A DNA stretch of 64,000 bases, taken from contig NZ_CP042331.1 of NCBI RefSeq assembly GCF_008253865.1, forward strand, positions 806,001 to 870,000. The letters are read 5' to 3'. The stretch comes from Bosea sp. F3-2 (GTDB lineage Bacteria; Pseudomonadota; Alphaproteobacteria; Rhizobiales; Beijerinckiaceae). The notes beneath the pieces are model-generated. The model searched no databases and had not been told where the DNA came from. It saw only the letters and a program-made list of their open reading frames with translations. Made by a program: the position numbers and the translations under genes. Positions within the stretch are counted from its first letter, which is position 1; each line of letters opens with the position of its first letter. This document shows, piece after piece, positions 27,875 through 35,610 of this stretch.

Positions 27875-28762
27875 TCAAACGCCGCAGGCCTTCAGCGCAT
27901 CGAGCGGGAATTTCAGATAGCGCTGCCCATTGGCTTCAGGCTCCGGCAGGCGCCCGCCATTGATGTTGACCTGCAGGGCATGGAGGATCAGGCGCGGCAT
28001 CGGCAGCGTCCGGTCGCGCGCCTCGCGCAGGGCGACGAACTCGGCCTCGCTCCGGCATTTGACGATGTGGGTATTGGCGGCCTTCTGCTCGCAGACCGTG
28101 CTTTCCCATCGGGGCGGCCGGCCTTCCGGCCGGTAGTCATGGCCGGTGAACAGCCGCGTCTGCTCCGGCAGGGCGAGGATGGCCTGGATCGAGCGCCAGA
28201 GCCGGCCGGCATCGCCGCCGGGAAAATCGGCCCGCGCCGTGCCGCTGTCGGGCATGAACAGCGTGTCGTGGATGAAGGCCGCATCGCCGGTGAGATAGGC
28301 GATCGAGGCGAGCGTATGGCCGGGCGAGAACAGGACCCGGACCGGCATCTCGCCGATCAGGAATTCCTCGCCATCGGCGAAGATGCGGTCCCATTGCGAG
28401 CCGTCCGCCGGAAAGCCGGGCCAGTTGTAGATGGTCTTCCAGAGCTTCTGGACGTCGACGATGCGCTCGCCGATCGCGGTCGGCGCGCCGGTCCGGCCCT
28501 TGAGATAATGCGCGGCCGAGAGATGGTCGGCATGCGGATGGGTGTCGAGGATCCACTGGAGGCTGAGGCCCTCGGTATCCAGGTAGTCGAGCAGCGCATC
28601 GGCATTCGCGGTGCTGACCGCCCCGGATTTCTCGTCGAAATCGAGGACCGGATCGATGATCGCGCAGTGCCGCGTTGCCGGGTCGGCGACGACGTACTGG
28701 ATCGAGCCGGTCGGCGGATCGTAGAATCCCCGGACCATCGGCTTGAGCTGCGTGATGTCCAC
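27875..28762 (-). CDS. MBL-fold metallo-hydrolase (Blh/ETHE1-like)
   Basis: 295 residues. The metal-binding motif THPHADH (His75-His80), FSPGHTLAS and HDTLFMPDSGTARADFPGGDA are characteristic of the group holding persulfide dioxygenases and the Blh proteins that detoxify sulfide in rhizobia. TGHDYRPEG further supports this. A sulfur-oxidising role is inference from these motifs; a general hydrolase is the alternative. It lies about 100 bases downstream of the peroxiredoxin gene on the same strand, which would suit a shared thiol or oxidative-stress role. Confidence 0.85.
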   Translation of the reverse strand: MDITQLKPMVRGFYDPPTGSIQYVVADPATRHCAIIDPVLDFDEKSGAVSTANADALLDYLDTEGLSLQWILDTHPHADHLSAAHYLKGRTGAPTAIGERIVDVQKLWKTIYNWPGFPADGSQWDRIFADGEEFLIGEMPVRVLFSPGHTLASIAYLTGDAAFIHDTLFMPDSGTARADFPGGDAGRLWRSIQAILALPEQTRLFTGHDYRPEGRPPRWESTVCEQKAANTHIVKCRSEAEFVALREARDRTLPMPRLILHALQVNINGGRLPEPEANGQRYLKFPLDALKACGV

Positions 28763-28867
28763 TTCAACGCTCCCCTGCCTGCGTCAACGCCGGATACGGC
28801 CGCGGCAACGGCAATGCCTCCGGGCCGATCGGCACCCGCAACGGACGTGGCGGGTGCCGTCTTCTCG

Positions 28868-29527
28868 TCAGGCAGCGGGGTGCTTCGTCTTGCGGAGATA
28901 AGGCAGGACGCGCTCGAAGAGGCCGAAGCGCTTGGTGGCGTCCTCGTCCGAGACCGAGCCGGCGATGACGACGTCTTCTCCCGGCTTCCAGTCCGCCGGG
29001 GTCGCCACCGGGTATTTCGCCGTCAGCTGGATGGAGTCGATCGCGCGCAGGATCTCCTGGAAGTTGCGGCCCGTCGTCATCGGATAGGTGAGCGTCAGCT
29101 TGACCTTCTTGTCCGGGCCGATGAGGAAGACCGAACGCACGGTCTGGTTGTCGGCCGGGGTGCGGCCTTCGGAGGTGTCGCCGGCCGAAGCCGGCAGCAT
29201 GTCGTAGAGCTTGGCGACCTTGAGCTCGCTGTCGCCGATCATCGGATAGGTGACGTTGTGACCGGTCGCGGTCTGGATGTCGGCCTTCCATTTGTGGTGG
29301 CTCTCGACCGGATCGACGGAGATGCCGATGATCTTGACGTTGCGCTTGTCGAACTCGCCCTTGATGCCGGCCATCGTGCCGAGTTCGGTGGTGCAGATCG
29401 GCGTGAAGTTCTTCGGATGGGAAAACAGCACCGCCCAGCTGTCGCCGATCCAGTCATGGAATTGGATCGGTCCCTCTGTCGTTTCGGCCGCGAAGTCCGG
29501 GGCCGTGTCGTTGATGCGCAGGGTCAT
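28868..29527 (-). CDS. peroxiredoxin, Prx6 (1-Cys) type
   Basis: 219 residues. The peroxidatic Cys45 is in PKNFTPICTTELG. Length, DPVESHHKWKADI, and the C-terminal KYPVATPADWKPGEDVVI are typical of 1-Cys Prx6-type enzymes that reduce hydrogen and organic peroxides. No second conserved Cys is seen. GGAGG precedes the ATG at 29527; the 9-residue longer frame is not used. It may be co-transcribed with the MBL hydrolase gene downstream. Confidence 0.95.
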   Translation of the reverse strand: MTLRINDTAPDFAAETTEGPIQFHDWIGDSWAVLFSHPKNFTPICTTELGTMAGIKGEFDKRNVKIIGISVDPVESHHKWKADIQTATGHNVTYPMIGDSELKVAKLYDMLPASAGDTSEGRTPADNQTVRSVFLIGPDKKVKLTLTYPMTTGRNFQEILRAIDSIQLTAKYPVATPADWKPGEDVVIAGSVSDEDATKRFGLFERVLPYLRKTKHPAA

Positions 29528-29725
29528 GGGTTCCTCCAATTCTTCCGCTGTCACGGAGACGGGTTGCAGCTCAGTAGCCGGCGGCGTCGCCGATCACCAG
29601 GTCACGTCGAACAATTGCGTCTTTGGCAAGAGGTGTTGGGCCTCGTCGGCGCGCAATGCAATTCTGCCACGAACGCCGGCTCCTTCGCGAGCCCCTTACG
29701 CAAGGAAACTGCGATCTGCGCGCGC

Positions 29726-30010
29726 TCAGCCGAGGCGGCGCGTGACCCCGCCCTTCTGCACGCGCCCACCATATGGGGCCGGCGGGCCCAGGTAATAGGC
29801 GCCTCCCAGGCCAACGCCGACACCGAGCGGCGGCCAGCCGGGATCGGCATAGGCGTTGAGCTCCCAGCAGCGCAGCATCTGCCGCTCGGCCTCGGTGGTG
29901 GCGTCGTTGCAGCGCGAGACCTGGGAGCGCTGCCAGAAGGCCGCGGCCGGCTGCGACGCGGCTGGTACGGCGGCGCCGGCCAGCAGCGCCAGGAGGAACA
30001 TCCTGTTCAT
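29726..30010 (-). CDS. small exported protein
   Basis: 94 residues. A signal peptide (MFLLALLAGAAVPAASQPAAAF) is followed by a short mature part with two Cys (RCNDA, LRCWE) that could pair, and a Gly/Pro/Tyr-rich tail (GVGLGGAYYLGPPAPYGG). AAGAGGCG precedes the ATG. The family is unknown to me; it is probably periplasmic or surface-exposed. Confidence 0.65.
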   Translation of the reverse strand: MNRMFLLALLAGAAVPAASQPAAAFWQRSQVSRCNDATTEAERQMLRCWELNAYADPGWPPLGVGVGLGGAYYLGPPAPYGGRVQKGGVTRRLG

Positions 30011-30196
30011 CGCCTCTTCCCGTTCAGGGTTGGAGCCCTATGATGGCCGGCAGGGCCTTGCCGAACGCTTAAGCGGGGCCTGCGAAACCGAAACGCGCCG
30101 CCCGGCTGCTTCGTTGGTTTCCGACGAGCGCAGGAGCGCCCCCCGATGCGCCTTGGGGACGGTAGGGCGAGCCGGACGAGCAAAGGAGATCACAAC

Positions 30197-30364
30197 GTGA
30201 AGCTGCCCATCGTCATCCATAGCGACGAGGACTACGACCGCGCCCAGCAGCGGGTGAAGGAGCTGAACGCCATGCCGGACACCGCGGACAAGGAGAAGGA
30301 GCTGCACGCCCTCGCCGAAGCCATGCTCTCCTTCGAGCTTCGCCGCGAAGACGCCGACGATTGA
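30197..30364 (+). CDS. short protein resembling the N-terminus of HigA-type antitoxins
   Basis: 55 residues from GTG with AAAGGAG 8 bases upstream. It reads PIVIHSDEDYDRAQQRVKEL, then an acidic helix with DKEKELHALAEAMLSFE. The pattern (D-Y-x-x-A-x-x-R-v-x-e-L, then ELxxLAxAmxxfE) resembles the first helices of HigA-like antitoxins, but the helix-turn-helix part is absent. No toxin gene is adjacent. It could be a stand-alone conserved small protein or a remnant. Confidence 0.6.
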   Translation: MKLPIVIHSDEDYDRAQQRVKELNAMPDTADKEKELHALAEAMLSFELRREDADD

Positions 30365-30409
30365 TGCCGGCGCAATTCGCCGGAGGTCATTCCGAGCGAC
30401 ACCCCTATA

Positions 30410-30512
30410 GCATCGGACCGAAAAGTGGAATCCACCTTTCGGAAAAATCAGATGCGATATCAAAGATGTAGATCACCTTTATCGCGTCCGATAGGACGCG
30501 CGGCGATCTAGG
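30410..30512 (-). repeat. dispersed intergenic repeat (TAGATCGCC...GGTCCGATGCT type), copy 2
   Basis: Inverted copy of the element at 15122-15232: its reverse complement starts TAGATCGCCGCGCGTCCTAT and ends TTTTCGGTCCGATGCTAT. The edge of the element supplies the TAG stop codon of the RHH-like gene at 30508-30714. Confidence 0.8.
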
Positions 30513-30714
30513 AGTCGTTGCTGGCGTTGAGCTCCTCGGGGCGTAGCCCCTCATCCGGCGGACCGCCCTGCCCGCCTTGTGTCGCGGCCCATTGCGAGAC
30601 GATCTCGGCGATCAGCTCGGCGTGCGTACGGGGCGGGGTCTGCGTCGTGATGTAATGATCGAGCGCTGCCAGAACCTCCCTGCTCAGCGCAACCGTAATC
30701 ATAGCCGGCGACAT
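30508..30714 (-). CDS. small ribbon-helix-helix-like protein
   Basis: 68 residues. MITVALSREVLAALDHYIT then a loop and THAELIAEIVSQWAAT fit the beta-strand/helix/helix layout of Arc/MetJ-type DNA-binding proteins. GAGGAGGAG lies 6 bases before the ATG at 30714; the frame is open further upstream but codon use there is poor. No partner toxin is visible. The last residues and stop come from an adjacent repeat. Confidence 0.6.
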   Translation of the reverse strand: MSPAMITVALSREVLAALDHYITTQTPPRTHAELIAEIVSQWAATQGGQGGPPDEGLRPEELNASNDS

Positions 30715-30956
30715 TGCAGTCTCCTCCTCAGATGGAACAGTGCCGTGCTCCCGGCGTTCTTCCTCCGCGGCATACGAGCACGGCCTCGTTCCGCGAGCAA
30801 ATTCTTTCAGAACCGAAGCGAAGCCAGCGTCTTCGGAGAGATGTTCTTTGCCGAAACGTTTCAACACAGCTTCGATAACACATGCTCTGAACAAATTTGA
30901 CTCTCGATTGTTGTTACGACAATCCGCATCGCTGCGGAAACACTCAGGAGGAAAAC

Positions 30957-31508
30957 ATGATCAAACATGTTGTGTTCGCTTCTGTCGCCGCGGGCCTGCT
31001 CGCGGCGACCGCGCTCGCCCAGACCACTGCGCCCTCGCCGCCGTCCTCTGCGCCGAAAGCCTCGGCTCCTGCCGAGAAGAGCACACCGGCGCCGATCAAT
31101 CTCGCCGGCCAGGGCAAGTGGCGCACCACCAAGCTGATCGGCGTCGACATCTACGGCCCCGACGACAAGAAGGTTGGCGACGTCACGGAAGTGATCATCG
31201 ACAAGACCGGCAAGGTCGAGATGGTGACCGTCGGCGTTGGCGGCTTCCTCGGCATCGGCGCGAAGGATGTCGCGATTCCGTTCGAGCAGGTGAGCTGGAG
31301 CGACCAGCCGATCACGCCGCCTGCGCCGGCTCCGGCTCCGGCCGCGTCGGGTAGCGGTGGTGCGGCCGGGACCGGCGGCGCGATGCCGTCCACGCCTCCG
31401 GCTGCAGCGGCGCCCAAGGCGCCTGCGATGTATCCGGACCATGGCAAGATCACGCTGACCAAGGATCAGCTCCACGCGGCGCCTGCCGTGACCTATTCGG
31501 GCAGCTGA
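30957..31508 (+). CDS. PRC-barrel domain protein, exported
   Basis: 183 residues. A signal peptide ends TALAQ; a Pro/Ala/Ser-rich linker precedes a PRC-barrel at about residues 50-115 (KLIGVDIYGPDDKKVGDVTEVIID ... VGVGGFLGIGAKDVAIPFEQV). The C-terminal third is again low-complexity Pro/Ala/Gly. AGGAGG lies before the ATG. Exported PRC-barrel proteins of this form are common in Rhizobiales; their role is unclear, possibly at the envelope. A strong hairpin terminator follows. Confidence 0.82.
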   Translation: MIKHVVFASVAAGLLAATALAQTTAPSPPSSAPKASAPAEKSTPAPINLAGQGKWRTTKLIGVDIYGPDDKKVGDVTEVIIDKTGKVEMVTVGVGGFLGIGAKDVAIPFEQVSWSDQPITPPAPAPAPAASGSGGAAGTGGAMPSTPPAAAAPKAPAMYPDHGKITLTKDQLHAAPAVTYSGS

Positions 31509-31534
31509 GCGATACGTGCTTGGGTAACCGAGCG

Positions 31535-31558
31535 AAGCCCGCCCGCAAGGGCGGGCTT
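31535..31558. terminator. terminator hairpin between convergent genes
   Basis: A perfect 10-bp stem AAGCCCGCCC / GGGCGGGCTT with GCAA loop. It is followed by TCTCCT on the plus strand and flanked by TCG on the other, so it could serve the PRC-barrel gene and, less strongly, the convergent nnrDE gene. Confidence 0.7.
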
Positions 31559-31578
31559 CTCCTCGGCGCAGGACTACT

Positions 31579-33105
31579 TCACCCCGCAGACAGGCTGCGG
31601 AGCAATGGCGGAACCGCCTCCGGCAGGTCGTCCGCGATCAATCCCATGCCGAGCGCCTCTCCTGCCCGGCCATGCAGCCAGACGGCTGCGCAGGCCGCTT
31701 CGAAAGCGCTCATCCCTTGCGCGAGCAGGCCGGCGATCAGTCCCGCCAGCACATCGCCGGAGCCCGCGGTCGCCAGCGCCGCCGAGCCGGTCGCATTGAT
31801 CGCCGCCCGCCCGTCCGGCGCGGCGATGACCGTATCCGCCCCCTTGTAAACGAGGATGGCGTCAGCGTGAGCCGCCGCCTTGCGCGCACGCTCCAGCTTC
31901 GAGGCTTCCATCGCGATCGCCGGCTCCTTGCCGAACAGGCGCTGGAACTCGCCCTCATGCGGCGTGAACACGCGAGGATAGGTGGGGTTCGAGGCGGGGG
32001 CTTCCTCGCGCAGCGACGTCGCAAGCAAGGTCAGGGCGTCGGCATCGAGCACGGCCGGCCTGTCGCTGGCGAGAACTGAGCGGACCAGGGCGGCAGCCCG
32101 CTCGTCCAGGCCCAGCGCCGGCCCGGCCACGATGGCAGAGATCCGTCGGTCCTGCAGGAATCCAGTGAACGCCTCACCGTCCGCGACCGGGCGCTGCATC
32201 ACGGCGTTCGGGCCGTGCGATGCATGAGCGGCCAGGGCCCCCGGCGCGCACAGGATCGTCACGAGCCCGGCGCCGATCCGCAACGCCGCCCGCGCGCTCA
32301 AACGCGGCGCGCCGACACCCGTGATACCGCCTGCGGCGACGGCCACCGCCCCGCGCCGGAACTTGTGCGTGTCGAGGCCGTGATGCGGCAAGGCGGCGAG
32401 CCAAAGCGCCGGTTCGTTGCGGAAGGTCGCGGGCGCGATCTCGGACAATGCCCTCGCGGCCGGGATACCGATATCGGCGACGACGATCTCGCCGCAGAGC
32501 GCGCGCCCCGGCAACAGGAGATGACCCGGCTTCAGTCGGAAGAAGGTCACGGTTTCAGTCGCGCGAACGGCGGGGCCTTCGGCCTGGCCGGTATCCCCGG
32601 ATACGCCGCTGGGAATGTCGACGGCGATCACCGGGCGACCAGCACCGTTCATGAGCGCGACGGCTTCGGCTGCCTCGCCGGCGAGCGGCCGCTTGAGCCC
32701 TGCGCCGAACAGCGCGTCGATATAGAGATCGATCGTCCCATCGCCGAGCGATGCGAGCGGCAGAACCGGCCCGCTCCACTGCGCGAAAGCAAGCGCGGCA
32801 TCGCCCTGGAGGGCATCCGGCGAGCCCAGCAGCGCTACTTGCACCGTGACCCCGCTCTCCTGCAGCAGCCGGGCCGCAACGAAGCCGTCGCCGCCATTGT
32901 TGCCGGGACCGCAGGCGATCGCGACCCTGGCGCCTTTCCCGACGCGCCGCAACGCGGCATCGGCAACGGCGCTTCCCGCACGCTCCATCAGAGTGATCCC
33001 GGCCGTGCCGGTGGCGATCGCAATGCCGTCCGCCCGGCGCATCTGGTCGGTCGAAAGCAGGGCAAGATCCGATGGCTGCATCGCTTCGGCTTCAGAAATG
33101 GTCAT
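31579..33105 (-). CDS. nnr: bifunctional NAD(P)H-hydrate epimerase/dehydratase
   Basis: 508 residues. The N-terminal YjeF_N domain (about 1-215) has the epimerase motif CGPGNNGGDGFVAA; the C-terminal ribokinase-like YjeF_C domain has FTPHEGEFQRLF, KGADTVIA and GSGDVLAGLIAG. Together they repair hydrated NADH and NADPH using ATP or ADP. Next to it, divergently, are glnB and glnA, an arrangement common in alphaproteobacteria. No good ribosome site precedes either the ATG at 33105 or the one at 33081, so the start is uncertain. Confidence 0.94.
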   Translation of the reverse strand: MTISEAEAMQPSDLALLSTDQMRRADGIAIATGTAGITLMERAGSAVADAALRRVGKGARVAIACGPGNNGGDGFVAARLLQESGVTVQVALLGSPDALQGDAALAFAQWSGPVLPLASLGDGTIDLYIDALFGAGLKRPLAGEAAEAVALMNGAGRPVIAVDIPSGVSGDTGQAEGPAVRATETVTFFRLKPGHLLLPGRALCGEIVVADIGIPAARALSEIAPATFRNEPALWLAALPHHGLDTHKFRRGAVAVAAGGITGVGAPRLSARAALRIGAGLVTILCAPGALAAHASHGPNAVMQRPVADGEAFTGFLQDRRISAIVAGPALGLDERAAALVRSVLASDRPAVLDADALTLLATSLREEAPASNPTYPRVFTPHEGEFQRLFGKEPAIAMEASKLERARKAAAHADAILVYKGADTVIAAPDGRAAINATGSAALATAGSGDVLAGLIAGLLAQGMSAFEAACAAVWLHGRAGEALGMGLIADDLPEAVPPLLRSLSAG

Positions 33106-33240
33106 CCGGCATGATGGGATGGCCGGGCGCGATATCGCAAGAGAAGGCCTATCGCGAGAATTGCTATATAATTAGGCACATGATCTATTTTTGTGCTGTT
33201 TTTTGCCTCCTGCACGGGCGCGTCGAAGGGGTCTGCCGCA

Positions 33241-33256
33241 TGGCGGGGCGTTTGCG
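33241..33256 (+). promoter_or_regulatory. sigma-54-type promoter of glnB
   Basis: TGGCGGGGCGTTTGCG carries GG and GC 10 bases apart, with TGGC and TTGC as in the -24/-12 consensus TGGCAC-N5-TTGC. It is 133 bases upstream of the glnB start. RpoN/NtrC control of glnB-glnA is well known in related bacteria; this assignment is by motif only. Confidence 0.55.
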
Positions 33257-33341
33257 CCAATGCTATGAGCAGAAGTACGGTCGCAATGGTTCGAAGCCGA
33301 AGGGCGCCCAGCCCGCGATGACGGATCGTTGCAGTTCCCTT

Positions 33342-33357
33342 TCCGGCACGTGCCGGA
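33342..33357. promoter_or_regulatory. perfect palindrome in the glnB leader
   Basis: TCCGGCACGTGCCGGA is a 16-base perfect palindrome, 31 bases before the glnB start codon and downstream of the sigma-54-like element. It could be an operator or an RNA hairpin; no regulator is recognised. Confidence 0.35.
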
Positions 33358-33388
33358 CCCTCGAAGCGCAGTGGAGGTCGATCGGCGC

Positions 33389-33727
33389 ATGAAGAAGATC
33401 GAAGCGATCATCAAGCCCTTCAAGCTGGACGAGGTGAAGGAGGCGCTTCAGGAGGTCGGCCTGCAGGGTATCACCGTGCTCGAAGCAAAGGGCTTCGGCC
33501 GCCAGAAGGGCCATACCGAGCTCTATCGCGGCGCCGAATATGTCGTCGACTTCCTGCCGAAGGTGAAGATCGAGATCGTACTGAACGACGACATGGTGGA
33601 CCGCGCCATCGAAGCGATCGTCAAGGCCGCCCAAACCGGCCGGATCGGAGATGGCAAGATTTTTGTATCGACGGTCGAGGGGGCTATCCGCATCCGGACC
33701 GGCGAGACCGGCGCGGACGCGATCTGA
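33389..33727 (+). CDS. glnB: nitrogen regulatory protein PII
   Basis: 112 residues, the usual PII length. It signals nitrogen and carbon status to glutamine synthetase adenylylation and NtrBC by binding ATP/ADP and 2-oxoglutarate. The uridylylated Tyr51 is in YRGAEYVVDF on the T-loop; KGFGRQKGH and TGRIGDGKIFV form the nucleotide site. The C-terminus (RIRTGETGADAI) is that of GlnB rather than GlnK. GGAGG lies upstream of the ATG. glnA follows after 98 bases in the same direction, as is usual. Confidence 0.98.
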   Translation: MKKIEAIIKPFKLDEVKEALQEVGLQGITVLEAKGFGRQKGHTELYRGAEYVVDFLPKVKIEIVLNDDMVDRAIEAIVKAAQTGRIGDGKIFVSTVEGAIRIRTGETGADAI

Positions 33728-33825
33728 AGTATTTCCCCCGCATCACGGGATCAAAGGCCGGTGGCTGGATTGGAGCCAGCGACGGCCCACGAGTTTGATA
33801 AACTGCTGGCAAGAGGAATGCTGAA

Positions 33826-35235
33826 ATGAAAAGCGCCAAGGATGTCCTCAAGGCGATCAAGGACAACGACGTCAAATACGTCGACTTCCGCTTCACCGAC
33901 CCGCGCGGCAAGTGGCAGCATGTGACGTTCGACGTCGGCATGATCGACGAGGACATCTTCGCCGAAGGCACGATGTTCGACGGCTCCTCGATCGCCGGCT
34001 GGAAGGCGATCAACGAGTCCGACATGCTGCTGATGCCGGATCCGACCACCGCGACGATGGATCCGTTCTTCTCGGCCGCCACGATGGTCATCAACTGCGA
34101 TGTGCTCGAGCCGGCCACCGGCGAGCCCTATGGCCGCGATCCGCGCGGCATCGCCAAGAAGGCCGAGGCCTACCTCAAGTCGACCGGCATCGGCGACACC
34201 GTTTATGTCGGCCCCGAGGCCGAGTTCTTCGTCTTCGACGACGTCAAGATCGCGGCCGATCCGTACCACACCGGCTTCAAGCTCGATAACGTCGAGCTGC
34301 CGACCAACGGCTATGCCGACTACGAGGGCGGCAACCTCGGCCACCGCATCGCCACCAAGGGCGGTTATTTCCCGGTTCCGCCGCAGGATTCGGCGCAGGA
34401 CATGCGCGGCGAGATGCTGGCGGCCATGCAGGCCATGGGCGTCAAGGTCGAGAAGCATCACCACGAGGTCGCCTCGGCCCAGCACGAACTCGGCATGAAG
34501 TTCGACACGCTGACGCACACCGCCGACCTGATGCAGATCTACAAATACGCGATCCACAACGTTGCCCAGAGCTACGGCAAGACCGCGACCTTCATGCCGA
34601 AGCCGGTCTATGGCGACAACGGCTCGGGCATGCACGTGCACCAGTCGATCTGGAAGAACGGCAAGCCGCTCTTCGCCGGCAACAAATATGCCGACCTGTC
34701 GCAGGAGTGCCTGTGGTACATCGGCGGCATCATCAAGCACGCCAAGTCGCTGAATGCCTTCACCAACCCCTCGACCAACTCCTACAAGCGCCTCGTCCCG
34801 GGCTATGAGGCCCCGGTGCTGCTCGCCTATTCGGCGCGCAACCGCTCGGCCTCCTGCCGTATTCCGTGGACGACCTCGCCGAAGGCCAAGCGCGTCGAGG
34901 TCCGCTTCCCCGATCCGATGGCGAACCCCTACCTCGCCTTCGCCGCGATGCTGATGGCCGGCCTCGACGGCATCGTGAACAAGATCGACCCCGGCCCGGC
35001 GATGGACAAGGATCTCTACGACCTGCCGCCGCGCGAGCTGAAGAAGATCCCGACCGTCTGCGGCTCGCTGCGCGAGGCGCTGGAAGCGCTCAAGAAGGAC
35101 AACGCCTATCTCAAGGCCGGCGGCGTCTTCAACGACGACTTCATCGAGAGCTATATCGAGCTCAAGATGCAGGATGTGGCGCGCTTCGAGATGACGCCGC
35201 ACCCGATCGAGTTCGCGATGTACTATTCGTACTGA
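33826..35235 (+). CDS. glnA: glutamine synthetase type I
   Basis: 469 residues, full length for bacterial GSI. It makes glutamine from glutamate, ammonia and ATP. Visible motifs: FDGSSIAGW near residue 50, GPEAEFFVFD, NGSGMHVHQS, NPSTNSYKRLVPG with the latch residues, and the adenylylation site Tyr398 in KDLYDLPP, so activity should be tuned by adenylylation through GlnB. AAGAGGAATGCTGA precedes the ATG. A strong Rho-independent terminator follows about 65 bases after the stop. Confidence 0.99.
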   Translation: MKSAKDVLKAIKDNDVKYVDFRFTDPRGKWQHVTFDVGMIDEDIFAEGTMFDGSSIAGWKAINESDMLLMPDPTTATMDPFFSAATMVINCDVLEPATGEPYGRDPRGIAKKAEAYLKSTGIGDTVYVGPEAEFFVFDDVKIAADPYHTGFKLDNVELPTNGYADYEGGNLGHRIATKGGYFPVPPQDSAQDMRGEMLAAMQAMGVKVEKHHHEVASAQHELGMKFDTLTHTADLMQIYKYAIHNVAQSYGKTATFMPKPVYGDNGSGMHVHQSIWKNGKPLFAGNKYADLSQECLWYIGGIIKHAKSLNAFTNPSTNSYKRLVPGYEAPVLLAYSARNRSASCRIPWTTSPKAKRVEVRFPDPMANPYLAFAAMLMAGLDGIVNKIDPGPAMDKDLYDLPPRELKKIPTVCGSLREALEALKKDNAYLKAGGVFNDDFIESYIELKMQDVARFEMTPHPIEFAMYYSY

Positions 35236-35302
35236 GGGCTCGGGCCGGCTCTGCGAGCCGGCCAAGGTCTCCTCCTGGCCGCGGATTCGCGGCTACCTTT
35301 CA

Positions 35303-35328
35303 CCGGGGCGGCGACGCCCCGGTTTTTT
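35303..35328 (+). terminator. Rho-independent terminator of glnB-glnA
   Basis: A perfect 8-bp stem CCGGGGCG / CGCCCCGG with GCGA tetraloop is followed immediately by TTTTTT. It is about 70 bases after the glnA stop codon. Confidence 0.93.
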
Positions 35329-35376
35329 GTTGCAGTCGAGCGACGGGGCTGACAGATCGTTTGAAAATCCACCAAG

Positions 35377-35493
35377 CCCTCATCCTGAGGAGCCATTCCG
35401 TGAGGAATGGCGTCTCGAAGGATGCTCCAGGAGGCTTAGGAACCCACTGGATCATCCTTCGAGACGCGCCTGCGGCGCTCCTCAGCATGAGGG
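35377..35493. repeat. palindromic repeat, CCCTCATCCTGAGGAGC family
   Basis: The ends CCCTCATCCTGAGGAGC and GCTCCTCAGCATGAGGG are inverted, as are the inner GTCTCGAAGGATG and CATCCTTCGAGAC. The 117-bp unit sits between the glnA terminator and the glycosyltransferase gene. Only one copy is in this window; the type is widespread in the order. Confidence 0.8.
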
Positions 35494-35610
35494 CTGGAAT
35501 TTCCAAGCGGTCTCTGAGAGGTAGCGGCTGTGGCAAGGTCGTTGCCGTACTCGACGGTACTGGCACGATCCAGGCTGATAATGGCTTGAGATCAGCTCAG
35601 AGTGGCGGTT

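Noticed and set aside
33745..33825. second sigma-54-like promoter directly before glnA
   Set aside because: TGGCTGGATTGGAGC has the GG-N10-GC spacing but lacks the TTGC element; too weak to list.
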